Shown here: one piece after another, positions 1 through 11,859 of the stretch | Numbering within the stretch: the stretch's first letter is position 1 | Layout: every line of letters starts with the position of its first letter | NCBI GenBank assembly: GCA_963838235.1 | Contig: CAWIQJ010000003.1 | Location: 235,895-299,894 of the forward strand | Length of the DNA: 64,000 nt | Source: JAFECT01 sp963838235 | GTDB taxonomy: Bacteria; Pseudomonadota; Alphaproteobacteria; Caulobacterales; Caulobacteraceae | Direction of reading: 5' to 3' | Position numbers and translations under genes: made by a program | The notes under the pieces: generated by a model | Seen by the model: only the letters and a program-made list of their open reading frames with translations | Told to the model about the DNA's origin: nothing | The model's database searches: none

Positions 1-1523
1 CGACGGAAGAAGATCGCTCGCCAAGGCCCGCAGGCGACCGGATCGGACCAGCTCGGTCGCCGCTGCGATATCGGGCGCAAAATAGTGGTCGCGTTCATAG
101 CCGGAGGCGGCCTCGCGGACGGCCTCGTGGGCCGCCTGCAGCGCAGCCGAGCTCTTCATCGGACGGTGGAAGTCGAGCCCTGAGCCGCGGCGAGAAGTTC
201 GATCGCCACCACCGCCGCGGCGTTCTCGGCCATGTCGGTAAGCCGCAGAGCGCCGTGCGTGGCCATGGAGACGTGGTCTTCCTGGTTCGCCGAGGTCGGG
301 CACGGTGTCGACGCTGGCGGGGTGTGCGCGTTGTTTGTTCTCGGACACCAGGGCGGCGGCGGTGACCTGGGCGATCATGAAGCCGGAGTTGAGGCCGCTT
401 CGCGCACCAGGAAGGCGGGCAGACCGCTCATTTCGGGTCCACCAGCACGGCGGTGCGCCGTTCGGAGATGTTGCCGACCTCGCAGAGCACCAGTGCGAGC
501 TGGTCAGCGGCGAACGCCACCGGTTCAGCGTGGAAGTTGCCGCCGGACAGCACCCGTCGCCGTCGGGGAAGACCAGCGGATTGTCGGTGACGCCGGCGGC
601 TTCGATCTCGAGCGTGCGTGCGACCGCGCGCATGACGTCGAGCGCCGCGCCCATCACCTGGGGCTGGCAGCGGAAGGAATAGGGGTCCTGGACGCGTCGT
701 CGTCTTCACGGTGCGACTCGCGGATGGCGCTGCCGGTCATCAGCGCTTTCAGCCTGGCGGCGACGTCGATCTGGCCCGGTTGGCCGCGCAGGGCGTGGAT
801 GCGCGGATCAAACGGCGTGTCGGAGCCCTTCAGCGCCTCGGTCGACATGGCCCCGGCGACGATGGCGGCAGCGAACACCGCTTCGGTCGCGAACAGGCCC
901 GCGAGCGCGAGCGCGGTCGAGACCTGGGTGCCGTTCAACAGCGCGAGGCCTTCCTTCGGCGCCGAGCGTCGAGGGGTTCGAGACCGGCATGTTTCAGAGC
1001 CTCGAGCGCCGAGACGACCTCGGCCGTTCACCCGCGCCTCGCCGACGCCGATCAGGACGGCGGACATATGCGCCAGCGGCGCGAGGTCGCCCGAGGCGCC
1101 GACCGATCCCTTGCCGGGGATGCAGGGATAGACCTCGGCGTCGAGGAGCGCCTTCAGCGCCAGCAGGGTCTCACGGCGCACGCCCGAGGCGCCGCGGGCC
1201 AGCGACGCCATCTTCAGCGTAATGATCAGGCGCACCACCGCATCGGGCAGCAGGGCGCCGACGCCGCAGGCGTGACTGAGCACCAGGTTGCGCTGCAGCG
1301 CCTGGAGGTCGCCGGGCGGGATCTGGGTGTTGGCGAGCAGGCCGAAGCCGGTATTCACGCCGTAGACCACGTCGCCGGAGGCGACGATCTTCGCGATGGC
1401 CGCAGCGCCCGCATCGACCGCCGCCAGGGCTTCGGGCGTGATCTCGATACGCACGGGCGCCGCCAGCACGCCGCGCAACTGGGCGAGCGACAACGGACCG
1501 CTGCCGACTTTCAGCACCTGCAT
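1..1523 (-). CDS. hutH: Histidine ammonia-lyase (histidase), 3' end cut by window edge, frameshifted
   Basis: Deaminates L-histidine to trans-urocanate, the first step of the hut pathway, in the cytoplasm. The N-terminal third is intact and carries the MIO-forming triad in GSVGASGDLAPLAH. Further conserved blocks are readable in alternating frames: NGTQVS, SAIRESHREDD, VTDNPL, SGGNFHAEP and, near the window edge, LDFHRPMKSS followed by a YFAPDIAAA-type C terminus. At least six single-base indels are needed to join them, near 1020, 960, 705, 560, 430 and 185-400. The span is close to the usual ~510 codons, so only a few codons and the stop lie outside. The ATG at 1523 sits 2 bp after the hutU stop, so it is the last gene of the leftward hutI-M20-hutU-hutH operon. 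I read the breaks as sequence errors; real decay is less likely. Confidence 0.93.
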
Positions 1524-1525
1524 AG

Positions 1526-3203
<1,678 letters not shown>

Positions 3204-3210
3204 AGGCTTG

Positions 3211-4467
3211 CTATTTATGCGCCGGTGGATGCGCGCCCAGGTCCATGACCAGCTTGGTCAGCAGATACAGACGCGGGGTTACGGTGGTGAGGTCGAGATA
3301 CTCCTGGTCGGAGTGAAAGCCTCCGCCGACCGGTCCCAGGCCGTCCAACGCGGGAATGCCCCAAGCCGAGGCCAGCGCGGATTCCGAGGCGCCGCCGTTG
3401 CCCGCGTTCTCCAGCTTCCGCCCGAGCGGGGCATAGATCGCCGCCGCGCGCGCGGCCAGGGCGTCGGTGCCCGGGTTGTTGGCGAGCGGCGGGAAGGCGG
3501 CTTCACGGGTGACGGTGACGGTGGTGTCGGGAATGACGTGGGTCTCGGCGTCCTTCTTCATGGTCGCTTCGACCTCGTCGAAAATCGCCTGGTCGCGCAC
3601 CCGTACATTGACCTGGGCCTGGGCGGCGTCGGGAATGATGTTGTTGCGCGTGCCGCCGCTGATCACGTCGACATTCACGGTCGTTCCGGGTCCGGACGTC
3701 GGGAAGACGTCGAGGCCCTTGATCTGGTGGATCAGCTCCTGGATGGCGTTGCGGCCGTCCTGGGGCGCGATGCCCGCGTGCGCGGCGCGGCCCTTCACGT
3801 CGATGTGGAAGGTGGCCGATCCCTTGCGCCAGACCGTCAGGGCGTCCGGCGGATCGCCGGGCTCGAGGTTCAGTTCGACGTCGCTCTGGTCGACCAGCTT
3901 GTGGATCAGACCCTGGGTGCCGGGCGAGCCGCGCTCCTCGCTGGTCTCGATCAGGAAGGTGATCTTCGCATAGTCGTTGTAGCCAAGGTCATGCAGGATT
4001 TTCATCGCCGTCACGCCTTCGATCACGCCGCCCTTCTCGTCGGAGACGCCGGGGCCGCGCGCGTGATCGCCCTCGACACGATAGGGACGCTCAGCCACCG
4101 TGCCGGGGCCGAACACGGTGTCGATGTGGCCGATCAGCAGGACGCGGCCCTTGCCGGTCCCGGTGAAGGTGGCGACGAGGTTCTCGGGCAGGCCGGGCGC
4201 CTCGGCCGGGACCGTCTCGATGGTGGCGCCCAGGGACTTGAGCATCGGGATCAGCACGGCTTCGACCTTGCGGCCGCCGTCGGCGTCGCCGGTGCCGGAA
4301 TCGATGTCGACCACCTGTTCCAGCAGCTTGAGCTGGTCGGCCCGCGCTGCCTGGGCGGCGTCCCAGACCTTCTTATCGGGAGCAGGCCCCTTGGCCAGGC
4401 TCGAACCCGCGACGGCGCTCAGCGCGAGCGCACAGACCCCTGCGATCCACAGACGTTTCACGAACAA
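3211..4467 (-). CDS. Exported M20 family metallopeptidase (glutamate carboxypeptidase-like)
   Basis: 418 residues. An N-terminal signal peptide (hydrophobic residues 8-22, cleavage probably after SSLA) places it in the periplasm. M20 features: LIGHIDTVFGP with the metal His and catalytic Asp, GPGVSDEKGG with the bridging Asp, and ETSEERGSPGT with the catalytic Glu-Glu pair. A dimerisation segment around AAHAGIAPQDGRN and a late HSDQEYLD His complete the pattern. Nearest known type is carboxypeptidase G2-like enzymes that remove C-terminal Glu or other amino acids from acylated or dipeptide substrates. Lying between hutI and hutU in the same operon, it may release histidine or a histidine-containing fragment outside the cytoplasm (inference); its true substrate cannot be read from sequence. 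Intact frame. Confidence 0.9.
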   Translation of the reverse strand: MFVKRLWIAGVCALALSAVAGSSLAKGPAPDKKVWDAAQAARADQLKLLEQVVDIDSGTGDADGGRKVEAVLIPMLKSLGATIETVPAEAPGLPENLVATFTGTGKGRVLLIGHIDTVFGPGTVAERPYRVEGDHARGPGVSDEKGGVIEGVTAMKILHDLGYNDYAKITFLIETSEERGSPGTQGLIHKLVDQSDVELNLEPGDPPDALTVWRKGSATFHIDVKGRAAHAGIAPQDGRNAIQELIHQIKGLDVFPTSGPGTTVNVDVISGGTRNNIIPDAAQAQVNVRVRDQAIFDEVEATMKKDAETHVIPDTTVTVTREAAFPPLANNPGTDALAARAAAIYAPLGRKLENAGNGGASESALASAWGIPALDGLGPVGGGFHSDQEYLDLTTVTPRLYLLTKLVMDLGAHPPAHK

Positions 4468-4525
4468 ACCCTCCCGGACGACTGGTCCTGGGCCTGTCTA
4501 TCGCGCGGCGGGTTGGCTCTCCAGC

Positions 4526-5743
4526 CTAATCCGCCCGCTCGCCCGCGTAATAGCGGCTCGCGAGCAGTTGGGCGCCCATCCAATAGGCGAGTTCGGCCGG
4601 GTGCTCGACGCGCCAGATCGCGAGGTCGGCGGCCTTGCCCACTTCCAGCGTGCCGATGTCGTCCTCAAGGCCCAGCGCCTGGGCGGCGTGGCGCGTCATG
4701 CCGGTCAGCGCCTCTTCCGGCGTGAGGCGGAACAGGGTGCAGGCCATGTTCATCATCAGCAGCGGCGAGGTGGATGGCGAGGTGCCCGGGTTACAGTCGG
4801 TGGCCACCGCCATGGACACGCCGTAGCGGCGCAGCAGCTCCACCGGCGGTCGCTTCTCGTCGCGCAGGAAATAGAAGGCGCCCGGCAACAGCACGGCGAC
4901 CACGCCCGCCTTGCCCATGGCGCGCGCGCCGGCTTCCGACAGATATTCGAGGTGATCGGCGGAGAGCGCGCGATGCTTCGCCGCCAGTTGCGCGCCGCCC
5001 TGGTCGGAGAGCTGTTCGGCGTGCAGCTTCACGCGCAGGCCGTTGGCGACGGCGCAGGAGAGGACCTGGTCGATCTCGGCGGGGGTGAAGGCGATGGTCT
5101 CGCAGAAGGCGTCCACCGCGTCGGCGAGGTGGTGTTCGGCGACCGAGGGGATCAGCTGGGTGCAGATCATGTGCAGATAGTCGGCGCGGCGGTCGCGGAA
5201 CTTGGGCAGCACCGCGTGTGCGGCCAGCAGAGTGCGCACCACCCGCGCGCGGCCGCGGTTGGCCAGACGACCGGCGGCGCGCAGCATCTTGATCTCGTTT
5301 TTCGGGTTCAGGCCGTAGCCCGATTTCACCTCGACGGTGGTCACGCCCTCGGACGCCAGCGCATCGAGCCGTTCGCCGGCGGAGAAGGCGAGCTCCTCTT
5401 CGGTCGCGTCGCGGGTCGCGCGCACCGTGGCTAGGATGCCGCCGCCGGCGCGGGCGATCTCTTCGTAGGTGGCGCCCTTCAGCCGCTGCTCCCACTCCGC
5501 GGCGCGGTTGCCGCCGAAGATCAGGTGGGTGTGACAGTCGATCAGGCCCGGGGTGATCCACAGGCCGCCCAACGCGCGCACCTCCCGCGCCAGGGCTTCG
5601 GGCTGGCCGGGCAGGGCGGCCTGGGGCCCAAGCCAGACGATCTTGCCCTTGTCCATGGCCAGGGCGCAGTCGCGGATCACGCCAAAGGGCGCCCCCGGGA
5701 TCATGGTGGCGGCATGGGCGTCGACGAGGATGAGGTCCCACAT
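4526..5743 (-). CDS. hutI: Imidazolonepropionase
   Basis: Opens the ring of 4-imidazolone-5-propionate to N-formimino-L-glutamate, the third hut step. It is an intact 405-residue amidohydrolase. Metal site 1 is in IDCHTHLIFGGNRAAEW, followed by the imidazolonepropionase-specific GATYEEIARAGGGI segment. Other conserved blocks are VEVKSGYGLN, KLHAEQLSDQGGA (metal His) and VAVATDCNPGTSP (metal Asp). It is the first gene of the leftward hut operon; 58 bp separate it from the M20 gene. It diverges from the hutG-like gene across a 93-bp gap that must hold both promoters. Confidence 0.97.
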   Translation of the reverse strand: MWDLILVDAHAATMIPGAPFGVIRDCALAMDKGKIVWLGPQAALPGQPEALAREVRALGGLWITPGLIDCHTHLIFGGNRAAEWEQRLKGATYEEIARAGGGILATVRATRDATEEELAFSAGERLDALASEGVTTVEVKSGYGLNPKNEIKMLRAAGRLANRGRARVVRTLLAAHAVLPKFRDRRADYLHMICTQLIPSVAEHHLADAVDAFCETIAFTPAEIDQVLSCAVANGLRVKLHAEQLSDQGGAQLAAKHRALSADHLEYLSEAGARAMGKAGVVAVLLPGAFYFLRDEKRPPVELLRRYGVSMAVATDCNPGTSPSTSPLLMMNMACTLFRLTPEEALTGMTRHAAQALGLEDDIGTLEVGKAADLAIWRVEHPAELAYWMGAQLLASRYYAGERAD

Positions 5744-5836
5744 GGTCGGTCAGGCAGTCAGTCGGAGGAGGATTGGACAGTCAGGGGCAGCCTAGGCTAA
5801 CGGCTGCGATGTCGCCATGAAACACGGCAAGTCCTA
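5744..5836. promoter_or_regulatory. Divergent hutI / hutG promoter region
   Basis: This 93-bp gap between two divergent starts is the only place for the promoters of both hut transcripts unless they lie inside genes. I see short GTCAG repeats (GGTCAGGCAGTCAGTC and GGACAGTCAG) but no clear -35/-10 pair and no convincing HutC-type palindrome. No hutC gene is in the window. Confidence 0.5.
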
Positions 5837-6764
5837 ATGACCTCTTCTTCAGACAGCCGGTCCGAGTGCCGCAGCTGGCCCTCGGCCGCGGATCTGGTGG
5901 GCGACCATCCGGACGCTCGGATCGGGCTTATCGGCGCGCCGCTGGCGGAGCGGTCGCTGACCCCGGGCCGCTGCGACCTTGGGCCCAAAGTCCTGCGCGC
6001 GACCCTACCGCGGATGAGCGTCTATGACGTGGAGCGCGGCGCGGACCTGTCGGACCTGAGGGTGCACGACGCGGGCGACCTGAACCTGAAGCTCGTCTCC
6101 CCCGCCGACGCCTTCACGCCGGTGCGCGACGCGGTCGCGGCGCAGGCGGCGAAGCGCGACCTGACCATCCTGGTGGGCGGCAACAACGCGGTGACGCGGC
6201 CGGGCGTGCACGGACTAGAGTCGCGACCTGAAGCGCGTGGGCCTGCTGACGCTCGACGCGCACTTCGACCTGCGCGACACCGACTGCGGCCTGACCAACG
6301 GCAATCCGATCGCGGCCCTGCTCGAAGACGGGATGGACGGCGCCAACATTGCCCAGATCGGCCTCGCGCCTTTCGCCAATACGAAGAAGGCGCACGAGCG
6401 CGCCAAGGCGGCCGGCATATCGGTGCGGATGATCCGCGAGTGCCGCGGCCGCGACGTGATCGATGTGGTCGCCGGCGAGCTGCAGCGGCTGTCGGTGCGC
6501 TGCGACGCGATCTATGTGGACTTCGACATCGACGTGATCGACCGCGCCCAGATGCCCGCCGCGCCCGGCGCGCGGCCCGGCGGGATGAGCGCCGACGCCT
6601 TCTTCGACGCGACGCGGCTGATCGCGGCGCATCCGCTGGTGCGCGCGGTCGATCTGGCCGAGTTCGATCCCAGCCTCGATGTTGCCGACATCGGCGCCCT
6701 GACCGCCGCGCGGTGGTTCGTCGAGCTCCTGTCAGGCTTCCAGGCGCGGCCGAGGGCGGCATGA
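5837..6764 (+). CDS. hutG: Arginase/agmatinase-family N-formimidoylglutamase-like protein, one frameshift
   Basis: Expected to convert N-formiminoglutamate to glutamate (and formamide if a true formimidoylglutamase), finishing the hut pathway. A ureohydrolase fold is clear: early LIGAPLAERSLTPGRCDLGPKVLR, then ILVGGNN, LTLDAHFDLRD and VDFDIDVIDRAQMP. The DAHxD and DxDxxD manganese ligands are present. The first-loop histidine (GGDHS in classical members) is replaced by asparagine in GGNNAVTRP. One indel near 6220 shifts the frame between VHGL and LKRVGLL. Its stop overlaps the next start (ATGA at 6761-6764), so it is translationally coupled to the FAD dehydrogenase. The symbol rests on context plus family; agmatinase-like activity is not excluded. 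Confidence 0.8.
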
Positions 6765-8374
6765 GCTCACAAGCCAACGAACGCGACGTCGTCATCATCG
6801 GCGGCGGCCACAACGGCCTGGTCTGCGCCTTCTATCTGGCGCGGGCGGGTTTAAAGGTCACCGTGCTCGAACGCCGCGACGTGGTCGGGGCGCCGCGGTC
6901 ACCGAGGAATTCCATCCGGGTTTCCGCAATTCGGTCGCCGCCTACACCGTCAGCCTGCTCAATCCCAAGGTGATCCGCGACATGAGCCTCGCGGAGAACG
7001 GCCTGACCGTAGTCGAGCGCAAGGTCTCGAACTTCCTGCCGGTGGACGATGGGCAATACTTGCTGGTCGGCGACGGGCGCACCGAGGCCGAGGTCGCCAA
7101 GTTCTCGACCAAGGACGCGGAGATGCTCGCGTCCTACGGCGCGCGGCTGGAGCAGATCGCCGACGTGCTGCGCGACCTGGTGCTGACCACGCCGCCCAAC
7201 GTGACCGAAGGTGGTTGGGGCGCGGCGCTGCCGCAACTGGTCAACGCCGCGGTGCTCGGCAACAAGCTTGGCAAGCTCGACATGGCGGGCAAGCGCGACC
7301 TGATGGCGCTGATGGCGCAGTCGGCCGGCGACTATCTCGACGGCTGGTTCGAGAGCACGCCGATCAAGGCGGTGTTCGGCTTCGACGGCGTGGTCGGCAA
7401 CTTCGCCAGCCCGTACACGCCGGGCTCGGCCTATGTGCTGCTGCACCACGTCTTCGGCGAAGTGAACGGCAAGAAGGGCGCCTGGGGCCACGCCATGGGC
7501 GGCATGGGCGCGATCACCCAGGCCATGGCCAAGGCCGCAGCGTCCAAGGGCGTCGAGATTCGCACCGGCGTCGCCGTCTCCGAAGTGCTGATCGAGAACG
7601 GTCGCGCGACCGGCGTCGTCACCGAGGCGGGCGAGACGATCCGCGCGCGCGCCGTGGCGTCCAACCTCAATCCGAAGCTGCTGTTCTCGAAACTGGTCGA
7701 CCCGGCGGCGCAGCCGGCGGACTTCCGCGAGCGCATGCAGCGTTACAAATGCGGTTCGGGCACATTCCGCATGAACGTGGCGCTGTCGGAACTTCCCCGC
7801 TTCACCTGTCTGCCCGAAGCCGGCGACCATATGACCGCGGGCATTATCATCGCGCCCACCCTCGACTATATGGACCAGGCCTTCGTCGACGCGCGCGCCC
7901 AGGGCTGGTCCAAGGCGCCGATCGTGGAAATGGTCATCCCGTCCACCCTTGACGACAGCCTCGCGCCCAAGAGCCAACACGTCGCCAGCCTGTTCTGCCA
8001 GCATGTACAGCCGGAGCTCTCCGGCGGTCGCTCCTGGAATGACCACCGCGACACGGTGGCGAAGGTCATGATCGACACGGTCGATCGCTGAGGCGCCGGG
8101 GTTCAAAGATTCGGTACTGGGCTATGTGGCGCTGAGCCCGCTCGACCTCGAACGCAAGTTCGGCCTGGTCGGCGGCGACATTTTCCACGGCCAGCTCGGG
8201 CTCGACCAGCTGTTCTCGGCCAGGCCGGTCCTGGGCCATGCTGATCACCGCATGCCTCTGAAGCAGCTCTACCTTTGCGGTTCGGGGGCCCATCCTGGGG
8301 GTGGCGTCACCGGCGCGCCTGGGCATAATGCGGCGCGGGAAATCCTGATAGATTTCAGGCGGCGGATCGGCTGA
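6761..8374 (+). CDS. Phytoene-dehydrogenase-like FAD oxidoreductase (PYROXD2 type), frameshifted
   Basis: About 538 codons. The N terminus has a dinucleotide-binding fold VVIIGGGHNGLVCAFYLARAG followed by the acidic end of the second strand (VTVLERRDVVG). The body reads through LLNPKVIRDM, FDGVVGNFASPYTPGSAY and GGMGAITQAMAKAA. The C terminus has GGDIFHGQLGLDQLF and CGSGAHPGGGVTGAPGHNAA, the FAD-binding tail typical of COG1233 proteins. Two indels, near 6895 and 8090, break the frame. COG1233 proteins oxidise or isomerise hydrophobic substrates; this subgroup has no firmly known bacterial reaction. Four-base overlap with hutG puts it in the hut transcript, which is unusual and may reflect coregulation rather than a shared pathway. 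Confidence 0.85.
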
Positions 8375-8415
8375 GAGTTGCCGATCCTGGGGATTTCAGG
8401 CGACGGATCGGTTGA
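8351..8415 (+). repeat. 24-bp near-direct repeat at the dehydrogenase stop codon
   Basis: Copies lie at 8351-8374 and 8392-8415 and differ at two positions. Each encodes Asp-Phe-Arg-Arg-Arg-Ile-Gly-stop with only synonymous change. The first copy is the actual end of the preceding gene; the second is noncoding. It looks like a small tandem duplication of the gene's tail that has begun to diverge. Confidence 0.75.
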
Positions 8416-8452
8416 CGGGAACCGTTGAACCGGGGGCGGGCTGGACGAATTA

Positions 8453-9184
8453 ATGAGCTTGGTGGTCATCACCGGGGCGAGCCGTAGCGGCAGCACCTTT
8501 CTGGGCGATCTGATGCGGCGCGCAGCGAATGTGTGCGCCTTCCACGAGCATATCGGCGGCCGCGACTTCTTCTGCGTCAGCGCCTACGCGCCCGATCACC
8601 CCTTCATCCTTCACGAGATCAGGACCGGCGTCGCCGACATGCGCGCCCAAGCGGACGGCCGGCCCATCGTGGCCGACGTGAACTCGAACCTGGCCTTCGC
8701 CACCTCCGCCCTGCGCGCCGTCGAGCCGGAGGTGAAGCTGTTCCACCTCGCCCGCAACGGCCGCGACGTGGTCGCCTCCAACTGGCTGCGCAAGATGTAC
8801 AGCGACTGGGCCAAGGGCGTGGACATCCGGCCCGGTAACGAAGCAGAGCTCGACGCCTGGGCGGGCTTCGACCGCTTCGACAAGCTGTGCTGGCAGTGGA
8901 ATCGCATCGCGTCGGAACTGCTGTCCAAGGGAGTGCCCACGGTGCGCCTCGAACAGGCGGTCGAGGACTACGACTACCTCTCCACACACCTGCTCGCCCC
9001 GGCCGGCATCGAGCTTTCCAAGGCGGTCTGGGAGGACCGGCGCAGCCGCCGCGTTAACCGTTCGCGCTTCAAGCTCAGGGACCTGCTGCGCGGGCGGCCC
9101 ACCGATTTCACCTGGACCCCCGAGCGCGAGGCCCGCTTCCAGGCGTTGTGCGGTAAGTCCATGCAGGACCTGGGCTACACCTAG
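8453..9184 (+). CDS. Sulfotransferase family protein
   Basis: 243 residues. The 5'-phosphosulfate loop of PAPS-dependent sulfotransferases is at the N terminus, ITGASRSGSTFLGDLM. The 3'-phosphate block is around residue 95, KLFHLARNGRDVVASNWLR. These two motifs define the family; the rest is variable and gives no substrate. Short for a sulfotransferase but both ends look natural. No signal peptide, so probably cytoplasmic, acting on a lipid, small metabolite or glycan precursor. Stands alone between the dehydrogenase and the sensor kinase. Confidence 0.82.
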   Translation: MSLVVITGASRSGSTFLGDLMRRAANVCAFHEHIGGRDFFCVSAYAPDHPFILHEIRTGVADMRAQADGRPIVADVNSNLAFATSALRAVEPEVKLFHLARNGRDVVASNWLRKMYSDWAKGVDIRPGNEAELDAWAGFDRFDKLCWQWNRIASELLSKGVPTVRLEQAVEDYDYLSTHLLAPAGIELSKAVWEDRRSRRVNRSRFKLRDLLRGRPTDFTWTPEREARFQALCGKSMQDLGYT

Positions 9185-9250
9185 CTCGGCCTTATACACC
9201 TGATCTCAACAACCTGGGGTTAGACGGGGTGTTCACTGCGTCCCGGCCCC

Positions 9251-11768
9251 ATGAAGTCGCTTGCCCGTAAATTCCTGATCAGCGTCGGCGTCATGACCAT
9301 TCTGGTCACGGCCCTGGCCTCGGTCGCCGCCTATTTGGCCTTCCGCAACGAACTGGTCGAGCACCAGGTCGCGTTCATGAGCGACTATGTGCGTGAGCGG
9401 ACGGAGAAGGAGGACCGGCGCTTCTCGGGCCTGACCGCGCTGCACCTGGCGGCGGATGCGGCCATGCGCCGGCGCATGGCGGCGATGAGCGACGCCCAGG
9501 CCGACCGCCTGTTCGACCGCTATTTCCCGATGCAGACCGACGGCACGCGCCGCAGCGCGCCGCAGTCCTTCGACGGCATGACCGACGACGAGGCGGACGT
9601 CTCCTACGGCCTCGGCGCCTTCGTCTCGCACGGCGCGGACGTGTCGATGCTGGAGAAGAAGGCGCTGGTCGCCGCCTACGCGGTGGTGGGGCACTTCGGC
9701 GAGGCGGCGCGCAACGACTACGACAACTTCTATTTCTTCACCCCCGACACGCGGCTGGTTATGTTCGGCCCCGAGCGGGCCGACAAGCTGATATTCTATC
9801 GCAAGACGGCGCCGGCGAATTTCGACGTCTCGCACGAAGAGATGACCGCCATCACCCTGAAGAGGAACAACCCGGGACGCAGCATCCGCTGCACCGAGCT
9901 GCGCGCCTTGTTGAGCGATCCGTCCAACAACCGCATGGCGGTGAGCTGCTCCACGCCCTTCGACGTGAACGGCAAGCAGCTGGGCGCGTTCGGCTCTTCG
10001 ATCCAGCTGCACGGCTATCTGGCGCACGCGGTGACCGAGACCCTGCCGGGCGCGGCGAACCTGATCGTGAACGATCACGGCGGACTGATTGCCTATCCGG
10101 GCTTCTCCAAGCCGGGCGTGGCGTCAGAGGCCACCGTGGCGAAGTTCGAGCACGACCTGCATCTGCGTGAAACCGTGGCGAAGATCCGCGTGCAGCATCA
10201 CGACACCGGAGTCATCGACAGTCCGGACGGCCGCGACATCGTCGCCTATGGCCGGCTGGCGGGACCGAACTGGTGGTTCCTGATCAGCTACCCCCGCGCG
10301 CAGCTCGCGGCGGCCGCGGCAGAGTTTGCAAGCTGGATTCTGATCTTCGGCGCGCTCGCCGCGGTGGCGCAGAGCGCGATAGTGGTGTGGCTGGCGCGCC
10401 GTCATATCGTCAAACCCTTGCAACGTCTGGCGGAAAGCGCCACCCTGCGCGGCCGCAAACGCCGCCGGGCGTCCGCCGCCGTGGCCGACCTGGAAGTCCG
10501 CGCCGACGAGATCGGCGCGCTCGCCCGCGCCCTGCGCTCCGAGCGCGAGAAGGTGGGCGTGCTGCTGAACACCCTGGAGGACCGGGTTAAGCGCCGCACG
10601 CGCGACCTGGAGACTGCCAACCGCGAGAAGTCGCGCTTCCTCGCCAACATGAGCCATGAACTGCGCACGCCGCTGAACGGTGTGGTCGCGGTGTCCGAGG
10701 TGCTGGCGCGCGAACAGAAGACCGAACGCACGCGCGAGCTTGCCGAACTGGTGGTCTCGTCCGGGCGCCTGCTCGAGCGCGTGCTGACCGACATCCTCGA
10801 CTTCGCCAAGATCGAGGCGGGGCAGATGACGCTCGACGCGGTCGACTTCGACCTGCAGGTGCTGATCAGCCGCGTTGCGCGGTTGCACGCGGCGGTGGCC
10901 GAGCAGAAAGGCCTGGCCTTCGAGTGGCGCGTCGGCGCCCGAAGCGGCCGGCGACTATCGCGGCGATCCAGTGCGGGTCACCCAGATCCTGTCTAATCTG
11001 CTCTCCAACGCGGTGAAGTTCACCGACCGTGGGCGTGTGGAGCTGAACGTCGACCGTGCGGGCGAGTCGCTGCGCTTCCGCGTCGCCGACACCGGCGTGG
11101 GTTTCGACCCCGCCACCGGCGAGCGGTTGTTCAGGCGCTTCCAGCAGGCGGACGCCTCGGTGACGCGACGCTTCGGCGGCACCGGCCTTGGCCTGTCGAT
11201 CTCGCGCTCGCTTGCCGACCTGATGGACGGCGCGATCAGCGCGCGATCGGAGGAGGGCAAGGGCTCGACCTTCGAACTGCGCCTGCCCCTGCCGCGCGCG
11301 ACGACGCACCCGCAAGGAGCCGACGCGCCGGCCGCCGATGCGACCGGTGTCGAGGGCGCCGAGGTCCTGGTCGCCGAAGACCATCCGACCAATCAGCGCG
11401 TGGCGCGCCTGATCCTGGAGGCCGCGGGCGTCGAGATCGACCCTGGTCGAGAACGGCGTCCTGGCGGTCGAGGCGGTAAAGCCGGCGGCTTCGATGCGGT
11501 TCTGATGGACATGCAGATGCCGGTCATGGACGGCCTCACCGCCACGCGCGAAATCCGCCGCTGGGAGGCCGAGCAGGCCAAGGCGCGCCTGCCGGTCATC
11601 ATGCTGACCGCCAACGCCCTCGACGAGCACGTCCACGCCAGCCGCGAAGCCGGCGCCGATCGCCATGTGTCCAAGCCGCTGAGGCCCGACAGCTTGCTTA
11701 TGGCGTTGAGCCAGGAAATCGCGGCGGCGCGCGACGAGGCGGATCGCGCGAAAGAGGCGGCGGCGTAA
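9251..11768 (+). CDS. Membrane hybrid sensor histidine kinase (Cache-like sensor, HAMP, HisKA, HATPase, REC), frameshifted
   Basis: Order from the sequence: TM1 (residues 8-30); a large periplasmic sensor (about 31-350) ending in a Cache-like block with GRDIVAYGRLAGPNWWFL; TM2 (about 353-378); HAMP; HisKA with FLANMSHELRTPLNG, phospho-acceptor His469; HATPase_c with ILSNLLSNAVKF, VADTGVGF and GGTGLGLSIS; then a receiver with LVAEDHPTNQ and MDMQMPVMDG, whose phospho-Asp codon is 11508-11510. An indel near 10945 separates HisKA from HATPase. In the receiver an extra C near 11441 and a missing base near 11484 cancel out, restoring frame, which is the signature of base-calling errors. No Hpt domain or partner regulator adjoins it, so the output is unknown. 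Confidence 0.9.
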
Positions 11769-11859
11769 AACGCTCTCCTCCTACCCTCACCCGACGGGGG
11801 AGAGTGACTTGGCCCTGGCTCCAGATCAGGTAGGTTCACCTCGATCGGGGAGTTCTCAC

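Noticed and set aside
1..1523. hutH as a true pseudogene
   Set aside because: Every conserved block survives and only frame is lost; the same pattern hits aceA and malate synthase, so sequence error is the simpler reading.
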